Positions 1 to 10,235 of a stretch of DNA of 64,000 nucleotides are shown here, piece after piece. The DNA is from Oscarella lobularis (lineage: Eukaryota > Porifera > Homoscleromorpha > Homosclerophorida > Oscarellidae). The number at the start of each line of letters is the position of its first letter. Positions within the stretch are counted from its first letter, which is position 1. Under the pieces are notes generated by a model. That model saw only the letters and a program-made list of their open reading frames with translations. It was not told where the DNA came from and did not search any database. The DNA lies in NCBI RefSeq assembly GCF_947507565.1, contig NC_089189.1, forward strand, positions 1,488,001 through 1,552,000, in the 5' to 3' direction. A program made the translations under genes and the position numbers.

Positions 1-185
1 TGATGTTGCTGCTGCTGAAGCGGCGGCGCCTGCTGTGGCGGCGCATTCGCGACGCGCTGCGGCGGGAGCCCCTGCTGGGGCTGCGCAGGCAAACGATCCC
101 CCCGGGGAGCGTCTGGAAGAGTTACGCCTCGTAATTATCCGACGCTTCGCAAGGGAACGGGACGCGAAAGGGGCGGGGGTCTACG

Positions 186-590
186 CTAAACGTCTTTGCA
201 CGACGTGGGAACGGGGCGCGGAATCGATGTGCCGGCGAGACGGACGCCAGGTGGGGACGGTACGCCGAGGGAAGGGGGGGCGCTTTTGCTCGATCTTTGG
301 ACCCTGCGCGCCCGTCGCCCCAAATTACCTGTACTCAGCGCTGCCACGGTTTGCTGTACAATTTGCGCGACGAAGTCCTGCATAGGTACGGGGACTGCCT
401 GCACTGGAACGAGTGGCTGCGCGGGCTGCGGCGCTTGAGCCACTTGCGGCTGTGGTTGAGATAGGACGGGCGGTTGCTGGGGCGGCTGGGGCGGCTGGGG
501 CGCAGGCGGATTTTGTCCCTGCAGCGCCTGCCCTTGTTGACGCTGTCCGTCTTGTCCTTGTTGTCGGACAGCTTGGTTCTGATCAGCCAT
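186..590 (-). CDS. Pro/Gln-rich gag-like ORF of an LTR retroelement, partial
   Basis: The frame opens at an ATG at 590 and reads through a low-complexity stretch made almost only of Q, P, A and V, then R/S-rich sequence to a stop at 186. No zinc knuckle or capsid motif is visible. It lies about 1 kb downstream, in the same orientation, of an LTR with a primer binding site at 1565-1586, so the likeliest reading is the start of a gag ORF whose remainder lies beyond the left edge. A donor-like CAG/GTAATT occurs at 329/328 and an acceptor-like site near 80. An intron is possible, but the frame after joining is not convincing. A Q/P-rich host protein is the alternative. Confidence 0.35.
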   Translation of the reverse strand: MADQNQAVRQQGQDGQRQQGQALQGQNPPAPQPPQPPQQPPVLSQPQPQVAQAPQPAQPLVPVQAVPVPMQDFVAQIVQQTVAALSTGNLGRRARRVQRSSKSAPPSLGVPSPPGVRLAGTSIPRPVPTSCKDV

Positions 591-742
591 GCACGGTTCA
601 AAAACGCGAAGAGAAAAATTTCGGGAGGACAAAAAAAATTCGGTCTGCGCAAAGGCGGCGAATGGCGATATCAGACACCGCCCGCGCCTTAAATCATCAT
701 GGCAGTAGATATCAACCGCGTTTAACCTGTATTAAACTTCCC

Positions 743-1071
743 TTATCGAGGGGGATAATTTGTAGTCACATGTCGCGTTGCCATAGCGTGTCGCACGCGA
801 CGAGTAGCAACGTTAGTCTTACGGTAGAATCAGAATCTCGTCGGAATTAATTTCGCGATAGATATCTTCGCGCGACGCGAAAGGGGTCCCCAGTCGCTTT
901 CGGCGCATATCGCCCGGCATCCGCGTCCTGTCCCCGCCTGGCCGCCGCGCGAATCTCGACCTACCGAACAGAGAGCTTCTGATCGATTCTATCGTAAGAC
1001 TAACGTTTCTACTCGTCGCGTGCGACACGCTATGGCAACGCGACATGTGACTACCAATTATCCCCCACGAT
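743..1071. repeat. Foldback (inverted-repeat) element, ~88-bp arms
   Basis: Bases 743-832 and the reverse complement of 980-1071 are nearly identical. Both contain GTCACATGTCGCGTTGCCAT followed by the same CGTGTCGCACGCGACGAGTA block. About 150 bp of unrelated sequence separates the arms. It sits between the LTR at 1587-1863 and the gag-like ORF, so it is probably an insertion in the leader of that retroelement. It carries no coding capacity. Confidence 0.8.
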
Positions 1072-1564
1072 AATTGGGGCAGCGGAACACAGCGACATCA
1101 AAGGGATGTCACCAGACCGGATATCAACACGAAGGGGGAGGGTCTGGCTACGCGAGACTACTCTTCCCACGGGTAGAAAGGCGCCGATCATACCGTCTCT
1201 TCGCTCAAATCACTTTCGCTCGACTCCAGTTCTCCTTCTAAGATCACTTTCTCGCCTCGCTTTCGATCGCGCAGTCCACATTTGACTCTTTCACCACTGT
1301 TCCGCCACGTTTCCCTCTTCTAGACCGTTCTTTGTCCCTGCGAACCGCTCGTCTCGCTTTCCTTTGTCTCTTCGTCCTATCCTTCGCCATTTCGATGGTT
1401 CGTTTCGCGTCTGCGTCTCCGTCTGGCTCAATCCCATCTGTCGGCTAGCATCTTCTTTCGCGTCCACGCCCCCTCGACTGATTTTCGACCGTTCTTTACG
1501 TCGCTCCATTCCTTCATCCGCCGATCGCCTCTTCGCGTACGCACCAGTCTCTTCGGAGGACGCC
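1072..1564. other. Retroelement leader, no gene recognised
   Basis: CT-rich sequence on the + strand that is open on both strands. The minus-strand frame at 1291-1656 starts inside the LTR and runs through the primer binding site, so it is not a credible gag start. I read the stretch as untranslated leader of the minus-strand LTR element. Confidence 0.4.
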
Positions 1565-1584
1565 GAATCCGACTCCTGTCGCCA
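1565..1584 (-). other. Candidate primer binding site
   Basis: On the minus strand TGGCGACAGGAGTCGGATTC starts two bases after the LTR end. The TGG start and the position are what a retroelement primer binding site should show. The tRNA identity (Leu-like) is an inference. Confidence 0.45.
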
Positions 1585-1586
1585 AA

Positions 1587-1863
1587 TGTCACGACTGCGT
1601 ACCCGCTGGCGCAGCCGTGGATTGTCCGCTTGGGGACGCAGCCCATTCCGGGCCACGGCCCCGTTCCGTCAACGCGCTCTCTGTAAGTTAGTTAAACTTA
1701 AGCTTTATTGACGTCTGCTTAGCTACTCTCCCTGGTCACCAGTTTGGCCAGAACTGGAGCCCCTCTTCTAATATTCGCTATTAACCTCCTGACGTCACTA
1801 CCACGCTACGTAACATGAACACATACGTCACTACACAGACAGCCCGTATATAGAATCGTCACA
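1587..1863 (-). repeat. Long terminal repeat (5' LTR of a minus-strand element)
   Basis: Read on the minus strand, the segment begins TGTGACGATTCTATATACGG (a TATA-like box just inside) and ends GTGACA, giving TG...CA termini. An AATAAA polyadenylation signal lies at 1704-1709, where the R region would be. Two bases after the end is TGGCGACAGGAGTCGG, which resembles a primer binding site matched to a Leu-type tRNA 3' end. The partner LTR would lie left of the window, so length and target duplication cannot be confirmed. Confidence 0.55.
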
Positions 1864-2110
1864 AGTGGTGAGCGCAGAAAACAGCGCACACCCTTTATGC
1901 AAGTGTGATTGTCTCTTTAAGGAGCCCCTAGATCTTCGAAGGCGGCGTCACACGACCCACCGCATGGCTTCGTTGTCACACGACCCACCGCATGGCTTCG
2001 TTTCCAAACGAAGCCGAAGATCGCTATATGCATATAGATGTCAACTGAGGAAATGAATAGCAAGAGTCCGAAGTGAAGAACTCCGGTTCGCACCGCATCT
2101 CATCGGGTCT
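1864..2110 (+). repeat. Dispersed repeat, diverged copy
   Basis: The order of short blocks resembles 60620-60800 (+) and the reverse complement of 29840-30020: GTGAGCG, AGAAC, a CTCTT-AAGGAG block, a TCGAAGGCGRCG-CACACG block, then an AAGAGAAGAC/GGTTCGC-like stretch. This copy also holds a 27-bp tandem duplication at about 1946-2001. No gene is seen. The copies are too diverged to classify by eye. Confidence 0.35.
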
Positions 2111-2133
2111 CCTTTGTAGTCGTGGGCGCGTGC

Positions 2134-2481
2134 ATGTTTGTTTTTTTCTCTGCGGTCGTAGACAGAGGAGACGATAGACCCATAAGAAGTATATCATGCA
2201 GTTGTTCTTGCGTATCTAACTTGAAATTGGCGGCGTTGCTCAAAGGGAGTGGCTCGTGGCTCGTTCCTCAATTGCGTTCTTGGTGTGAGAATAGCTATCC
2301 GGTCGGTGACAAGGTGTTCTTTGCTCTTTGTCTGACTGACGACGTTGTCAAGGTAGCTCTGGACGAAGCCGGGTTTCGTCTCGTCTCGTTTGAATCGATA
2401 GCTCTTAGACAGAAGGTTGAAGGCACAGATATCTTATTTGCTGACTCTTCGGCATTTACTTTCAACGCGGTGATAAAATGA
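2134..2481 (+). pseudogene. NNMT/PNMT/TEMT-like methyltransferase, C-terminal fragment
   Basis: The last ~90 codons of this frame resemble the C-terminal end of the small-molecule N-methyltransferase family that includes NNMT, PNMT and INMT (SAM-dependent, Rossmann fold). An LLK-type strand segment is followed by NSYPVGDKVFFALCLT, then the family's helix VVKVALDEAGF, a FES strand and a final short strand ending at VIK plus stop. In the family these correspond to SYxxGxxxFxxLxL, VxxAxxxAGF and the terminal FLVARK-like strand. The SAM-binding N-terminal half is absent and the sequence around LLKGSGSW is poorly conserved. It is either a 3' exon or, more likely, a decayed fragment. The ATG at 2134 is only the first available and is not supported as a true start. 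Family assignment is from memory of the motif pattern. Confidence 0.45.
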
Positions 2482-3049
2482 CTCTTTATCTGATTTCCCA
2501 CTTTGACATTTTGCGTATTGAGCCGAGGCGACAATGAATTCTTTATTGACGGGGTTCTCTTTTAGAATTCCATTGATGACGTCACCTTAGTGCTATATCT
2601 CACGGTAACTAGCAAAAGGCTTCGTAAATAAAACAGAAATGACGTATATAATAAGTAACTGGAAAATATTTTCTCATATACACCGAGTGCAGAGCAATAA
2701 TTATATTTATTTATAGCTCTGACGGAGTGGCCGATCTAAAATGGTCACGTGTCATGGACCTCAGTAGCAGCATAGATATATCTATCTATGGTACAGCAGT
2801 CTCGATCAGCTGCATTCAGCGCACGGAAGGAGCACGCGCACGCGTCACATGCGAGTCATTTACACGAATCATGCAAAGTGCCATTTGCATGGGCATGCGA
2901 TGCGTCAAAGGTCATTCCGATGTCTCCTCATCGTTCTACGAAGCCACGTCGGCTCCTTGCTGTCGTTTGGCCTCTTGAAAAGGTATTTTTGAGCGATTTT
3001 CGCGAAAGAGCATAGCTCTCGTTCCGTCCTTCCGTTCACCGTCGAAAAA
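2482..3049. other. Non-coding interval
   Basis: AT-richer sequence between the methyltransferase fragment and the kelch pseudogene. It contains a few short palindromes, such as ATATATCTATCTAT around 2773, and no supportable gene. Part may be the promoter of the kelch pseudogene. Confidence 0.3.
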
Positions 3050-4244
3050 ATGTCGTCCACCTGTCCGTCATCTCGATGGGGACACGTCGCAGTCGCGATC
3101 GACGATAAAATGCTCCTGTAGGGCGGCAAAGCGACGCGAGAAGCGACGGGAGAGAAATTCTATTGTTCTTCCGATCAGATCGAGTGTTTGAATCTCGAAA
3201 CGAGCGAATGGAGTCGAAAACGCGCAATATCGAAAATCGCCGACTCCGACGTACCTCGGTCCTGTGTCCACGCACAAGTTGGTGTCGTGCATAATCGGGA
3301 TATTTATCAATTTGGCGGTGTCTAATTCGTCGTATGATGGACTTCGTCTCTATTTCGACGATATTCATAAGTTGGATGGATCGACGCTCGAATGGGAGTG
3401 CATTCGCCCTAGTGACCATTCCGCGCCCACGGGAGAAGAAATCATGGAATGTGCGTCTTAGGGACGAGAGGAGACGAATGTCTTGTCGTTATGGGCGGTT
3501 TTGGAATGGAGACACTGGAGGGATCTCATTTCGTTCCTTATTCGAAATATCCCGATAGGAGATGGAACAATGACGTTTGGTTGTTTTCCCTACGAAAGAG
3601 CGAGTAACGCTTCTAGATTATTATGAATTCGATGTTGACATTTCTCTACTTGAAGGAATTTGGATTCCAGCTCGGTACACAGGAGAAAACCCACAGCCTT
3701 GATCCGCGCATTCCGTCACTGCAATTGACACTAATCGAGCCGTTCTCATTGGTGGTAGTGACGGTACAGGGTTATTCAATGATATATTTGTTTTTCAATT
3801 AAGTTCAATGGTACATTTTTCTCTCTGTATGTTAGTTGAACGTATAATTTTTTGTGTAGGAGTGGACCCAAGTTCATACTGATGGGCCACATCGTCTTCT
3901 ACCCTTAGCTGGCCATTCAACTACTGTTGCTGATATACCAGGATTAGGACAATGTGCTATTGTCTTGTGGGGAGAGACTGATGACAATGCCGTGGTCTCC
4001 TTTGCTCAATTAATTCTCATCGATTCTTTGCAATGTTATAAAGTAATGACGACTATTTAATTAATGACATTATATTCAAATATTATTTTATACAGGTGGC
4101 GTTGGCTCATACGACCATACGAACTGCATTTCAGTCAACGTGCTCTCTATTGAGAGACGACGTCCTGTTTCTTCTACGATTTGGTGGAACAAATGATTTC
4201 AAAACGTGGAAACCAGTCGCCTCGCTAGACATTTTAAATATTTG
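3050..4244 (+). pseudogene. Kelch-repeat (beta-propeller) protein pseudogene with introns
   Basis: From the ATG at 3050 the frame shows kelch blades: a WGHVAVAIDDKMLL strand, then GGK, SEWSRKR, YQFGGV, a DDIHKLD/LEWECI blade, and later VVMGGFG with NDVWLFSLRK. A further ILIGGSDG-type blade ends near 3808. Introns are recognisable: donor ATG/GTACAT at about 3808 with acceptor TTTGTGTAG at 3859; donor AAA/GTAATG at 4043 with acceptor TATACAG at 4095; donor at 4245. The exons 3860-4042 and 4096-4244 continue the propeller (HRLLPLAGHST, CAIVLWGE, VLFLLRFGGTND). The gene is dead. A TAG replaces what should be a Trp before GG at 3119-3121, a TAA and frame change occur at about 3326, and there is another shift near 3440. 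Kelch proteins are scaffold or adaptor proteins. No partner domain remains here. Confidence 0.7.
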
Positions 4245-5055
4245 GTAAACATTTTGAATTTTTGATTAGACCAAGTAACTTTGTTTTTGTTAGATTTGAA
4301 ATCAGATGGCTTAAAGAGTGTTTCAGGAACGTTGTCATCACGTTCCCCAATAGTCTGTGATTAATCCGTATATACATTAATTATATTTATATCTCTTTTT
4401 GTGTAGAGAGCTTGGAGTTGGAGTCATGTCCGGTTCCCTGTCAAATAGCTGATCCTCATGACGCAGAATAGGACCATGTCACTGATGTTTACACAGAGCA
4501 TAATTTCCACAATTTTATCATCTCGTATATTTAGATACACTTATTACCGATTGAGATTATCTACTACACGTGATAGATTCCACTACCTCCGGGAAACTGA
4601 CAGACGTTGCAAGAACTTTTCAGCGCTTTTCCGCGCTGTTTTCTACGACGGTTGCCTCGAGACGAGGAAATTCCACTGAAGTTGCCACGGTAAATTTATT
4701 TGGCGCCTCCTTGTTCTTCCAAGCCGATTTTCCCCTAAGGACTAGGATATTCTCGCTTTTTCGAGCTTTTACGCGACGCAAGCTACGCTGAGACGCTGAG
4801 AAATCCTCTTGGCTGGACCGGTAACAAACGTATTTGTCGAATCGCTTTCGTTCAGCCGAATTGGTTCGGCAAACATTCGCGACACCTCGAAGGGGGCCCT
4901 GTCTTAGACGCGGGAACGTCCCTCCACGATACGACGAAGGAGCTTGAACCTGTTTTACGACTACGGCGACCTCTTTCGCGGGAAGGCCCCCCTGTTAGAG
5001 AATCACGTCTTCTTAATTCTGTGTTCGAAACGAATAATGCGTGCAGTCCTTTCCC
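4245..5055. other. No gene recognised
   Basis: Begins with a possible further kelch-pseudogene intron and a short last exon (acceptor TTTTTGTTAG at 4293). Beyond about 4360 only short frames without recognisable similarity are present. Confidence 0.3.
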
Positions 5056-5866
5056 CTAATACCTGTCCGGTTCGCCCTTCTTTCTTTATCGCACGCGACA
5101 ACGAGTTTTCCCTTTTCCTATTCGCATGAGCGGCAGCCAATCGAGTCGAAGCGCACTTGACCACGTGACCCCTCGCCTCCAAACCCCGCCTCCACTCGTC
5201 AGAAAATCCTCCTGAACGCACACGACGTCGGGCACGAGTTGATGATGAAATCGCGGCTCGTTGATCGCCTCGTCGAGCGCGTAACCAAAAACGAAATATT
5301 TCAAAAGCGTCAATACGACGCTACTAACGATCATGCGCGCACCCGAAGCTCTAATCGTGGCGACGAAGGCGTCTTTCTGATCCAAGAAAATCATAGGCAA
5401 AATCGACGACTGGGGTCGTTTTCCGGGTCTTAGATGATTTGACGCGAGATTGTGGGCGTGGTCGCATTTCTCCGACCTGGAGAAATTGTTTAGGTGAGAG
5501 TTATAGAGAAATCCGAGCGACTCGGAATAGATTCGACTTCCGAAATACGCCCCTATGCTCGTCGTCATGGAGACGGCATTACCCTCGCCGTCGACGATGC
5601 AAAAAGGCGTCGTTCCTTCCTCGTGGAGAAGCACGTGGTGCCCGTCGTAGTGTTCCGGTCGATGAGTCGTGGAAAAGTCGATTTTCGATTTCACTTTTTT
5701 CGCTTCGTCTGGGTCGAGTGATTCGTCGTCGGCGAATTCCCGCGCTTCTTTTGTGTCGCCCGCGAGCGGCGAATCCGAACTTGAGAGCCTCCACGACAAG
5801 ATGACGCGCTTCGTCGAAAATGTTGAAATCGTCTTCGAACGTCGATAGGATGTTGAGTACGTATTG
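5056..5866 (-). pseudogene. Gamma-glutamyltransferase, C-terminal half, copy 1 (broken)
   Basis: Gamma-glutamyltransferases cleave and transfer the gamma-glutamyl group of glutathione at the outer cell surface. An autocatalytic Thr starts the small subunit. The signature is here: EEGTTPFCIVDGEGNAVSMT holds the nucleophile Thr in GTT, followed by the YFGS strand, then RPGKRPQSSILP, GYALDEAINEPRFHHQL and a carboxy end matching the family's terminal RK-GEPxxY. The copy is damaged. Relative to the copy at 24.3-25.2 kb, 8 bp (ATGCGATT) are missing near 5755, shifting frame, and further small changes scramble the last 45 codons. The family's GGT-type oxyanion region reads ASGARM here. The 5' half of the gene is absent. 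Upstream sequence is instead a Helitron-type ORF joined at about 5866. Confidence 0.8.
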
Positions 5867-7360
5867 CATCGTCATATCCGCTCTAATTACATGGAGATCT
5901 TCAAGTTCTCCATCTTCTGGAAGAGCTTCTAATGCATCGGAATCTATCTCTATATTCTCGTAATACTTGTTGTTTCTTTTCAAGTTTACCAGTGCCTCGA
6001 GAACTCGTTGTCGCCTTACGCGGAAGTCATTCACCTTACCGAAAGTGCGCGTCTGGCGAACAACGACCATTCCCAAATTACTCTTTGTTCTCGGCAGACG
6101 GGTCAAAACCGAATGCACATTTTGGGGCAAATTTAGCACGTGACCACGGTATCCAAATTGCCTTCCCGCCGGCAATCTGAAAATGTGCATCATAGGTGCA
6201 ATTTGCGCTATGAGCATTTCTTCGACAACTGATAAATCCTTAAGAGGCGGTGGAACACGCCCAGGATTCATGTTGTTGTCGGATGTAAGAAGGCCTACCC
6301 AACCGTTTCCTTGGTCATTTGTGCACTGCTTGCACATTTGTGTGCTGCACTTTATGTCTAAAGTGGGCAACGACTGCTCGCACGAAACGCACGTATGGAA
6401 GGTTAGACCTTCCATGCGTTTGTGAAATGTGTCTAGACGGGGATAATGTGCAAATGCAAATTCATCTTGCGTCGCCCACTGTTTCCAAAAAGGAACCCTT
6501 TCAATGCCCATTTCACCTGATTTGCCACTAAGAGCAGCTTCCTGCCTCTTTCGTCGGTTTCTTTGGGCAGACATGTCGTTTCGAAACTGCTTTTCATCAG
6601 CAGTCTCTTCTCGTCTTTTAGCCGACTTGCGCTTTGTGTCAGCTAAAAGACGCTTTTGGCATTCTTCCGGCATTTCCTTTTCTCTTCGAAGAGACTTGAC
6701 CATAACGCCACGTGACAGACGCTCTTTGCGTTCTTCTGGCGTTTCATTATCTCTTCGAAGAGACTTGCTCATAGCGTCACGTGACAGACGCTCCTTGCGT
6801 TCTTCTGGAGTTTCATTATCTCTTCGAAGAGACTTGCTCTTAGCGTCACGTGACAGACGATCTCTGCGTTCTTCCGGCGTTTCACTATCTCTTCGAAGAG
6901 ACTTACTCATAGCGTCACGTGACAGACGCTTTTGGCGCTCTTCTGACGTTTCACTATCTCTTTGGACGGAATTTCTAGCCGCGTTACGTGACAGACGCTC
7001 TTGGCGTTCTTCTGGCGTTTCTGCTCTTCTTTCTGCCGGGTGGATTTCGACGTCCTTCCTTCTGCGAGCCAATGTCTCGTCGACACTTTCGGAAGACCTC
7101 TTGCGACGCATTCTAAAGAGAGCATTGCATTTTTCGGTCTCGTTCTGCGCGTCAGACTGATCTAGACGATTAGTTCGCCTTCGTTCGCGAGCGAGTCGCC
7201 TTTGTCTTGAAGAGGGGGATTCCCCTTCGTCTTTGTACGACTTTTCATTCGTAAGCGGCAGCAAAGCCTGCCGCATTGAAGAGTCGTGTGCATTATTTGC
7301 CGAATAAGCAAAAAAAATCGGCGCGTGCCCACTGAAAGTGGGCGCGACGACCGATATCAT
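5579..7360 (-). CDS. Helitron-type DUF6570 ORF, truncated and fused to GGT sequence
   Basis: The ATG at 7360 opens 593 codons. Residues ~85-230 are an Arg/Ser/Glu-rich array of ~21-residue repeats (SETPEERQKRLSRDAMSKSL type) in six or seven copies, very likely a basic coiled or disordered region. Next come cysteine pairs (CVSCEQSLP, CSTQMCKQC) like a zinc site. Then follows a DUF6570-like block: LSVVEEMLIAQIAPMMHIFR, GYRGHVLNLPQNV, VLTRLPR. This architecture is found at the N-terminus of many metazoan Helitron Rep/helicase proteins. The Rep and helicase domains are missing. After a short acidic stretch the frame passes at about 5866 into gamma-glutamyltransferase codons. It stays in frame for ~35 residues and then runs out of frame after the 8-bp deletion, so the last ~60 residues are not meaningful. 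It belongs to a different Helitron lineage from the array at 33-53 kb. Confidence 0.65.
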   Translation of the reverse strand: MISVVAPTFSGHAPIFFAYSANNAHDSSMRQALLPLTNEKSYKDEGESPSSRQRRLARERRRTNRLDQSDAQNETEKCNALFRMRRKRSSESVDETLARRRKDVEIHPAERRAETPEERQERLSRNAARNSVQRDSETSEERQKRLSRDAMSKSLRRDSETPEERRDRLSRDAKSKSLRRDNETPEERKERLSRDAMSKSLRRDNETPEERKERLSRGVMVKSLRREKEMPEECQKRLLADTKRKSAKRREETADEKQFRNDMSAQRNRRKRQEAALSGKSGEMGIERVPFWKQWATQDEFAFAHYPRLDTFHKRMEGLTFHTCVSCEQSLPTLDIKCSTQMCKQCTNDQGNGWVGLLTSDNNMNPGRVPPPLKDLSVVEEMLIAQIAPMMHIFRLPAGRQFGYRGHVLNLPQNVHSVLTRLPRTKSNLGMVVVRQTRTFGKVNDFRVRRQRVLEALVNLKRNNKYYENIEIDSDALEALPEDGELEDLHVIRADMTMQYVLNILSTFEDDFNIFDEARHLVVEALKFGFAARGRHKRSAGIRRRRITRPRRSEKSEIENRLFHDSSTGTLRRAPRASPRGRNDAFLHRRRRG

Positions 7361-7562
7361 CCCGTGAGGTTATTCAACCGCAGACGCATCAACGCGGAGC
7401 GGGATCAAGCTCACGCGATCGTTCGCAGTTCGCGAAGCGATCGATTTGCTGGTATCTTCATCGGAGAGAGGAGAAAAGCTGGTGTCATTCATTGAGAAGT
7501 TTTGTGACGTCACTATGTAGAGGTGTTCCATGTTGCAAATTACAACGTCCCAGCTACTGTGC

Positions 7563-7740
7563 GGCTCCTTCGGATCGCTTTGATCGATCCTTCGGATCGC
7601 TTTTCGATCGATCCTTCGGATCGATCTCCGTTAGGATCGCTTTTCGTTCAATCTTTCCGATCGCTTTTCGATCGATCCAAAGGATCGCTTTTCGAGCGAT
7701 CCAAAGGATCGCTCGAAAGGCGTTGTTTCGGATCGCTACA
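7563..7740. repeat. GGATCG/CGATCC-rich short repeats
   Basis: About a dozen copies of a GGATCGCTTTTCGATCGATC-like motif, in both direct and palindromic arrangement, fill this stretch. It can fold into several hairpins. No coding content is supported. Confidence 0.7.
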
Positions 7741-8038
7741 GTAGGTCCATTGATCCGGGTGTTCGACAGGCCGCTGCGTCACAGACACGGTTTTGATTGT
7801 GACGTCAGAGATGGACAATCAAAGCCTTCGTTTTGTTTTGCCAGCGCATATAGAGAAATAAAAATAGCACAGTGCTATTTAAAATAAGGTTTTTTAAACA
7901 TTTTTTCTGCTTATAACAAAAAAAGCGTCTTTTTCGCGCCGTAAATCGCCTTTTTTGGGGCACCGTTTTGGGCCCTATGTCGCGCATGCGCTGTACGAAA
8001 AAATGGGTTTTTCATTTACGTCACAATACCGAGCGTGA

Positions 8039-8080
8039 CGAACAGACAGACAGACAGACAGACAGACAGACGGACAGACA
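8039..8080 (+). repeat. (ACAG)n microsatellite
   Basis: Roughly ten tandem copies of the tetranucleotide CAGA with one substitution (CGGA). Confidence 0.9.
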
Positions 8081-8154
8081 TACACTTCCGGCCCTAAGAT
8101 CACGTTTGAGAGAGCCTCCCTCCGCCGTTATACGGGCTCCACCCGTACAACTAA

Positions 8155-8541
8155 AGGCCCGTTCACATTATAATGCTTACGCTGGGCTTGCGTCCGTTCA
8201 GCGTCAGCGTAATTAGCGTTCACATTAGAACGCAGACGCTGACGCTGGCCTTGCGTGCGTCTTGCGTCATGACGCTCGGGATTGCTCTCGGAGCAATCCC
8301 TGCGTCCAACCCAGCGTCAACAATGGGTAACCGACAAATCAAAAAGGGTTACCTAATCACGTGATTTAATATTCTAAACGTAATAATGAAACATTCATTC
8401 ATTGCGTATCAAAATTGTTTAGAGTGCGCTAAAATAATGACGCTGGCTCTGTGAACGAGTTTACGCAATTCGCAACGCTGACGGACGCAACGCTGACGCT
8501 GGACGGACGCAGGCCCAGCGTCAGCTAATGTGAACCCGCCT
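8155..8541. mobile_element. MITE, TAA target duplication (PIF/Harbinger-like)
   Basis: The ends are inverted repeats: AGGCCCGTTCACATTA on the left against AGGCGGGTTCACATTA when the right end is reverse-complemented. Subterminal blocks around GACGCTGGGC and GCGTCCGTC are also mirrored. TAA flanks both sides (8152-8154 and 8542-8544), a 3-bp duplication as made by PIF/Harbinger transposases. The 387-bp element has no ORF and is therefore non-autonomous. Superfamily assignment is by duplication length and terminal sequence only. Confidence 0.7.
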
Positions 8542-8544
8542 TAA

Positions 8545-10230
8545 GGTGGTCGGCTCCACAAGCAGCCATTACTATCGCAGGCCCGGTGCACGCAGATGGG
8601 CAGGTCGGGCCGTGGCCCGACCTAAAAAAATTCCGAAACTAATCAATTTTCGATTCATCCGCGCATGACGCCCTACTGATATAGAAGAAACGGTCCCACT
8701 ACGGTCACTACCTAATGGGTACCTCGAGCTCTGCATCTAAACCCGGTTTTAATTGTAAATGCATATGCCTGAGAGTTCTAACAAAGAGCCTCTCTCGCAA
8801 AATTGTTGAAAATTTGTTTCTTTGCACAATTACGGGACGGTTCGAGCTTCCTTTTAGGCAATAAGTTTTTCTACACTTCGGAAGTAACCTTTTCGAGTGC
8901 GCGTGGTCCTAAAAAATTTCCCGCGCGCAAAATTTTCCCGACTTAGCCCGACCTCCAAAAGTACCTTCCGCCGTGCCTGTATCGTCTGCAGGAACTTAGC
9001 ATTGGAATATCTTAGCAGGAGAGATCGCAGCAAGCGGACACAAGTTGTGCCCAAGCATTTATGTCACTTTCGCATGCGTTTAGCCTAAAAGTTTGCCAAA
9101 CTAAAAAAGTTTAGAAGAGCTACGGGCACCTAAAATGTCGCGACTCGGATCTCGGAAATGACACTGCGAGTACCCATCCAAATCGGGGATGAAAGCAACC
9201 TACATAATATGCATATGTTCATTGCTAAGAAGCCGAAAAGAAGTCGTCGTTAGAAGGAAACGCTGTTTATTTAGTTGGGCGTGGCTCTAACGCGCGGTAG
9301 CGAATCACCCCCTGAACGTCGCGACTTTCTTCGACAGCGCGCGCTAACTGAATGAGAGATCTCTGATCAGAGATATTATCTGAGAAAATACTATCCCTGT
9401 TCTGATGATCTGTCAGGCAGCGTGCTTAATTGCGAGAAACAGAGCTGCTGTCAGAGCGGTCGACAGTTCAAGCCAGGAGTGATGAAGTGCGCGCACAATT
9501 TTTTGATGGATTCAGTAAGGCGTCAGTTGCATGGGTGACCACCTTAACATAGCTGAAGCACTTACGGCACGGCACGCTCATGGGTCAATTTATTTCAAAC
9601 AGTGACGTCATTTCGCTGGGGGAGTGAACTGTAGGTGTCCTGAGACGCCGTATTCGTCTATTGAAAGCTATTGCTTGAATTGCAGTGTAGTTGGGGCAGC
9701 TTGAAGCATTTCAAGGGCCGTCTATAAAGCAGGGTGCATCGGCATTGGCGATTATTAGTTATATTCCATACATTGAGGACTTCGGTCTAAGCGTACACAT
9801 GTTTCAACTATCCTAACCAAGTGTAATTAATTAAGCCGACTAAAATGAAAGCTATTGCATGCAGCGCCATTCTCTATATACGGCGTTGGCGGTCGTCGGT
9901 CTCTAACGGCGACTCCACCCCTTTTGCCCACTGAGACGTCATTTGCATTTCATTTATCATGTTTCGAAACATTCGCCAAACGTATTTTTCAGAAACTGAG
10001 ATATTAAAATCTACATGCAAAGCACAGTAGCTGGGTTTGGCGCTGCTTTAGAATCTAACTGTAGGCTTTATTTTCGCGAACACTAACGCTTCGGAAAATA
10101 TATAGATAGGACACAAATTATAGCTAACTTTACCATGCATGTCTCTCACTTACATTCTTATGGCTAATGAAACATCTCTCTCGCCCGTCCCATGCGTGTG
10201 CCTCTCGTGATGGCAGACGACTTTTTATGC
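8545..10230. other. No gene recognised
   Basis: Only short, unrelated frames. A GGCAGGTCGGGCCGTGGCCCGACCT palindrome-rich stretch lies near 8600. No supportable RNA gene, promoter or coding exon. Confidence 0.3.
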
Positions 10231-10235
10231 GATAG

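Noticed and set aside
1291-1656. Minus-strand 121-codon basic frame
   Set aside because: It begins inside the LTR and crosses the primer binding site, so it cannot be the gag start. Composition alone explains the openness.
7563-7740. GATC clusters as Dam-type regulatory or origin sequence
   Set aside because: That role is bacterial. Here they are simple short repeats in a eukaryotic context.
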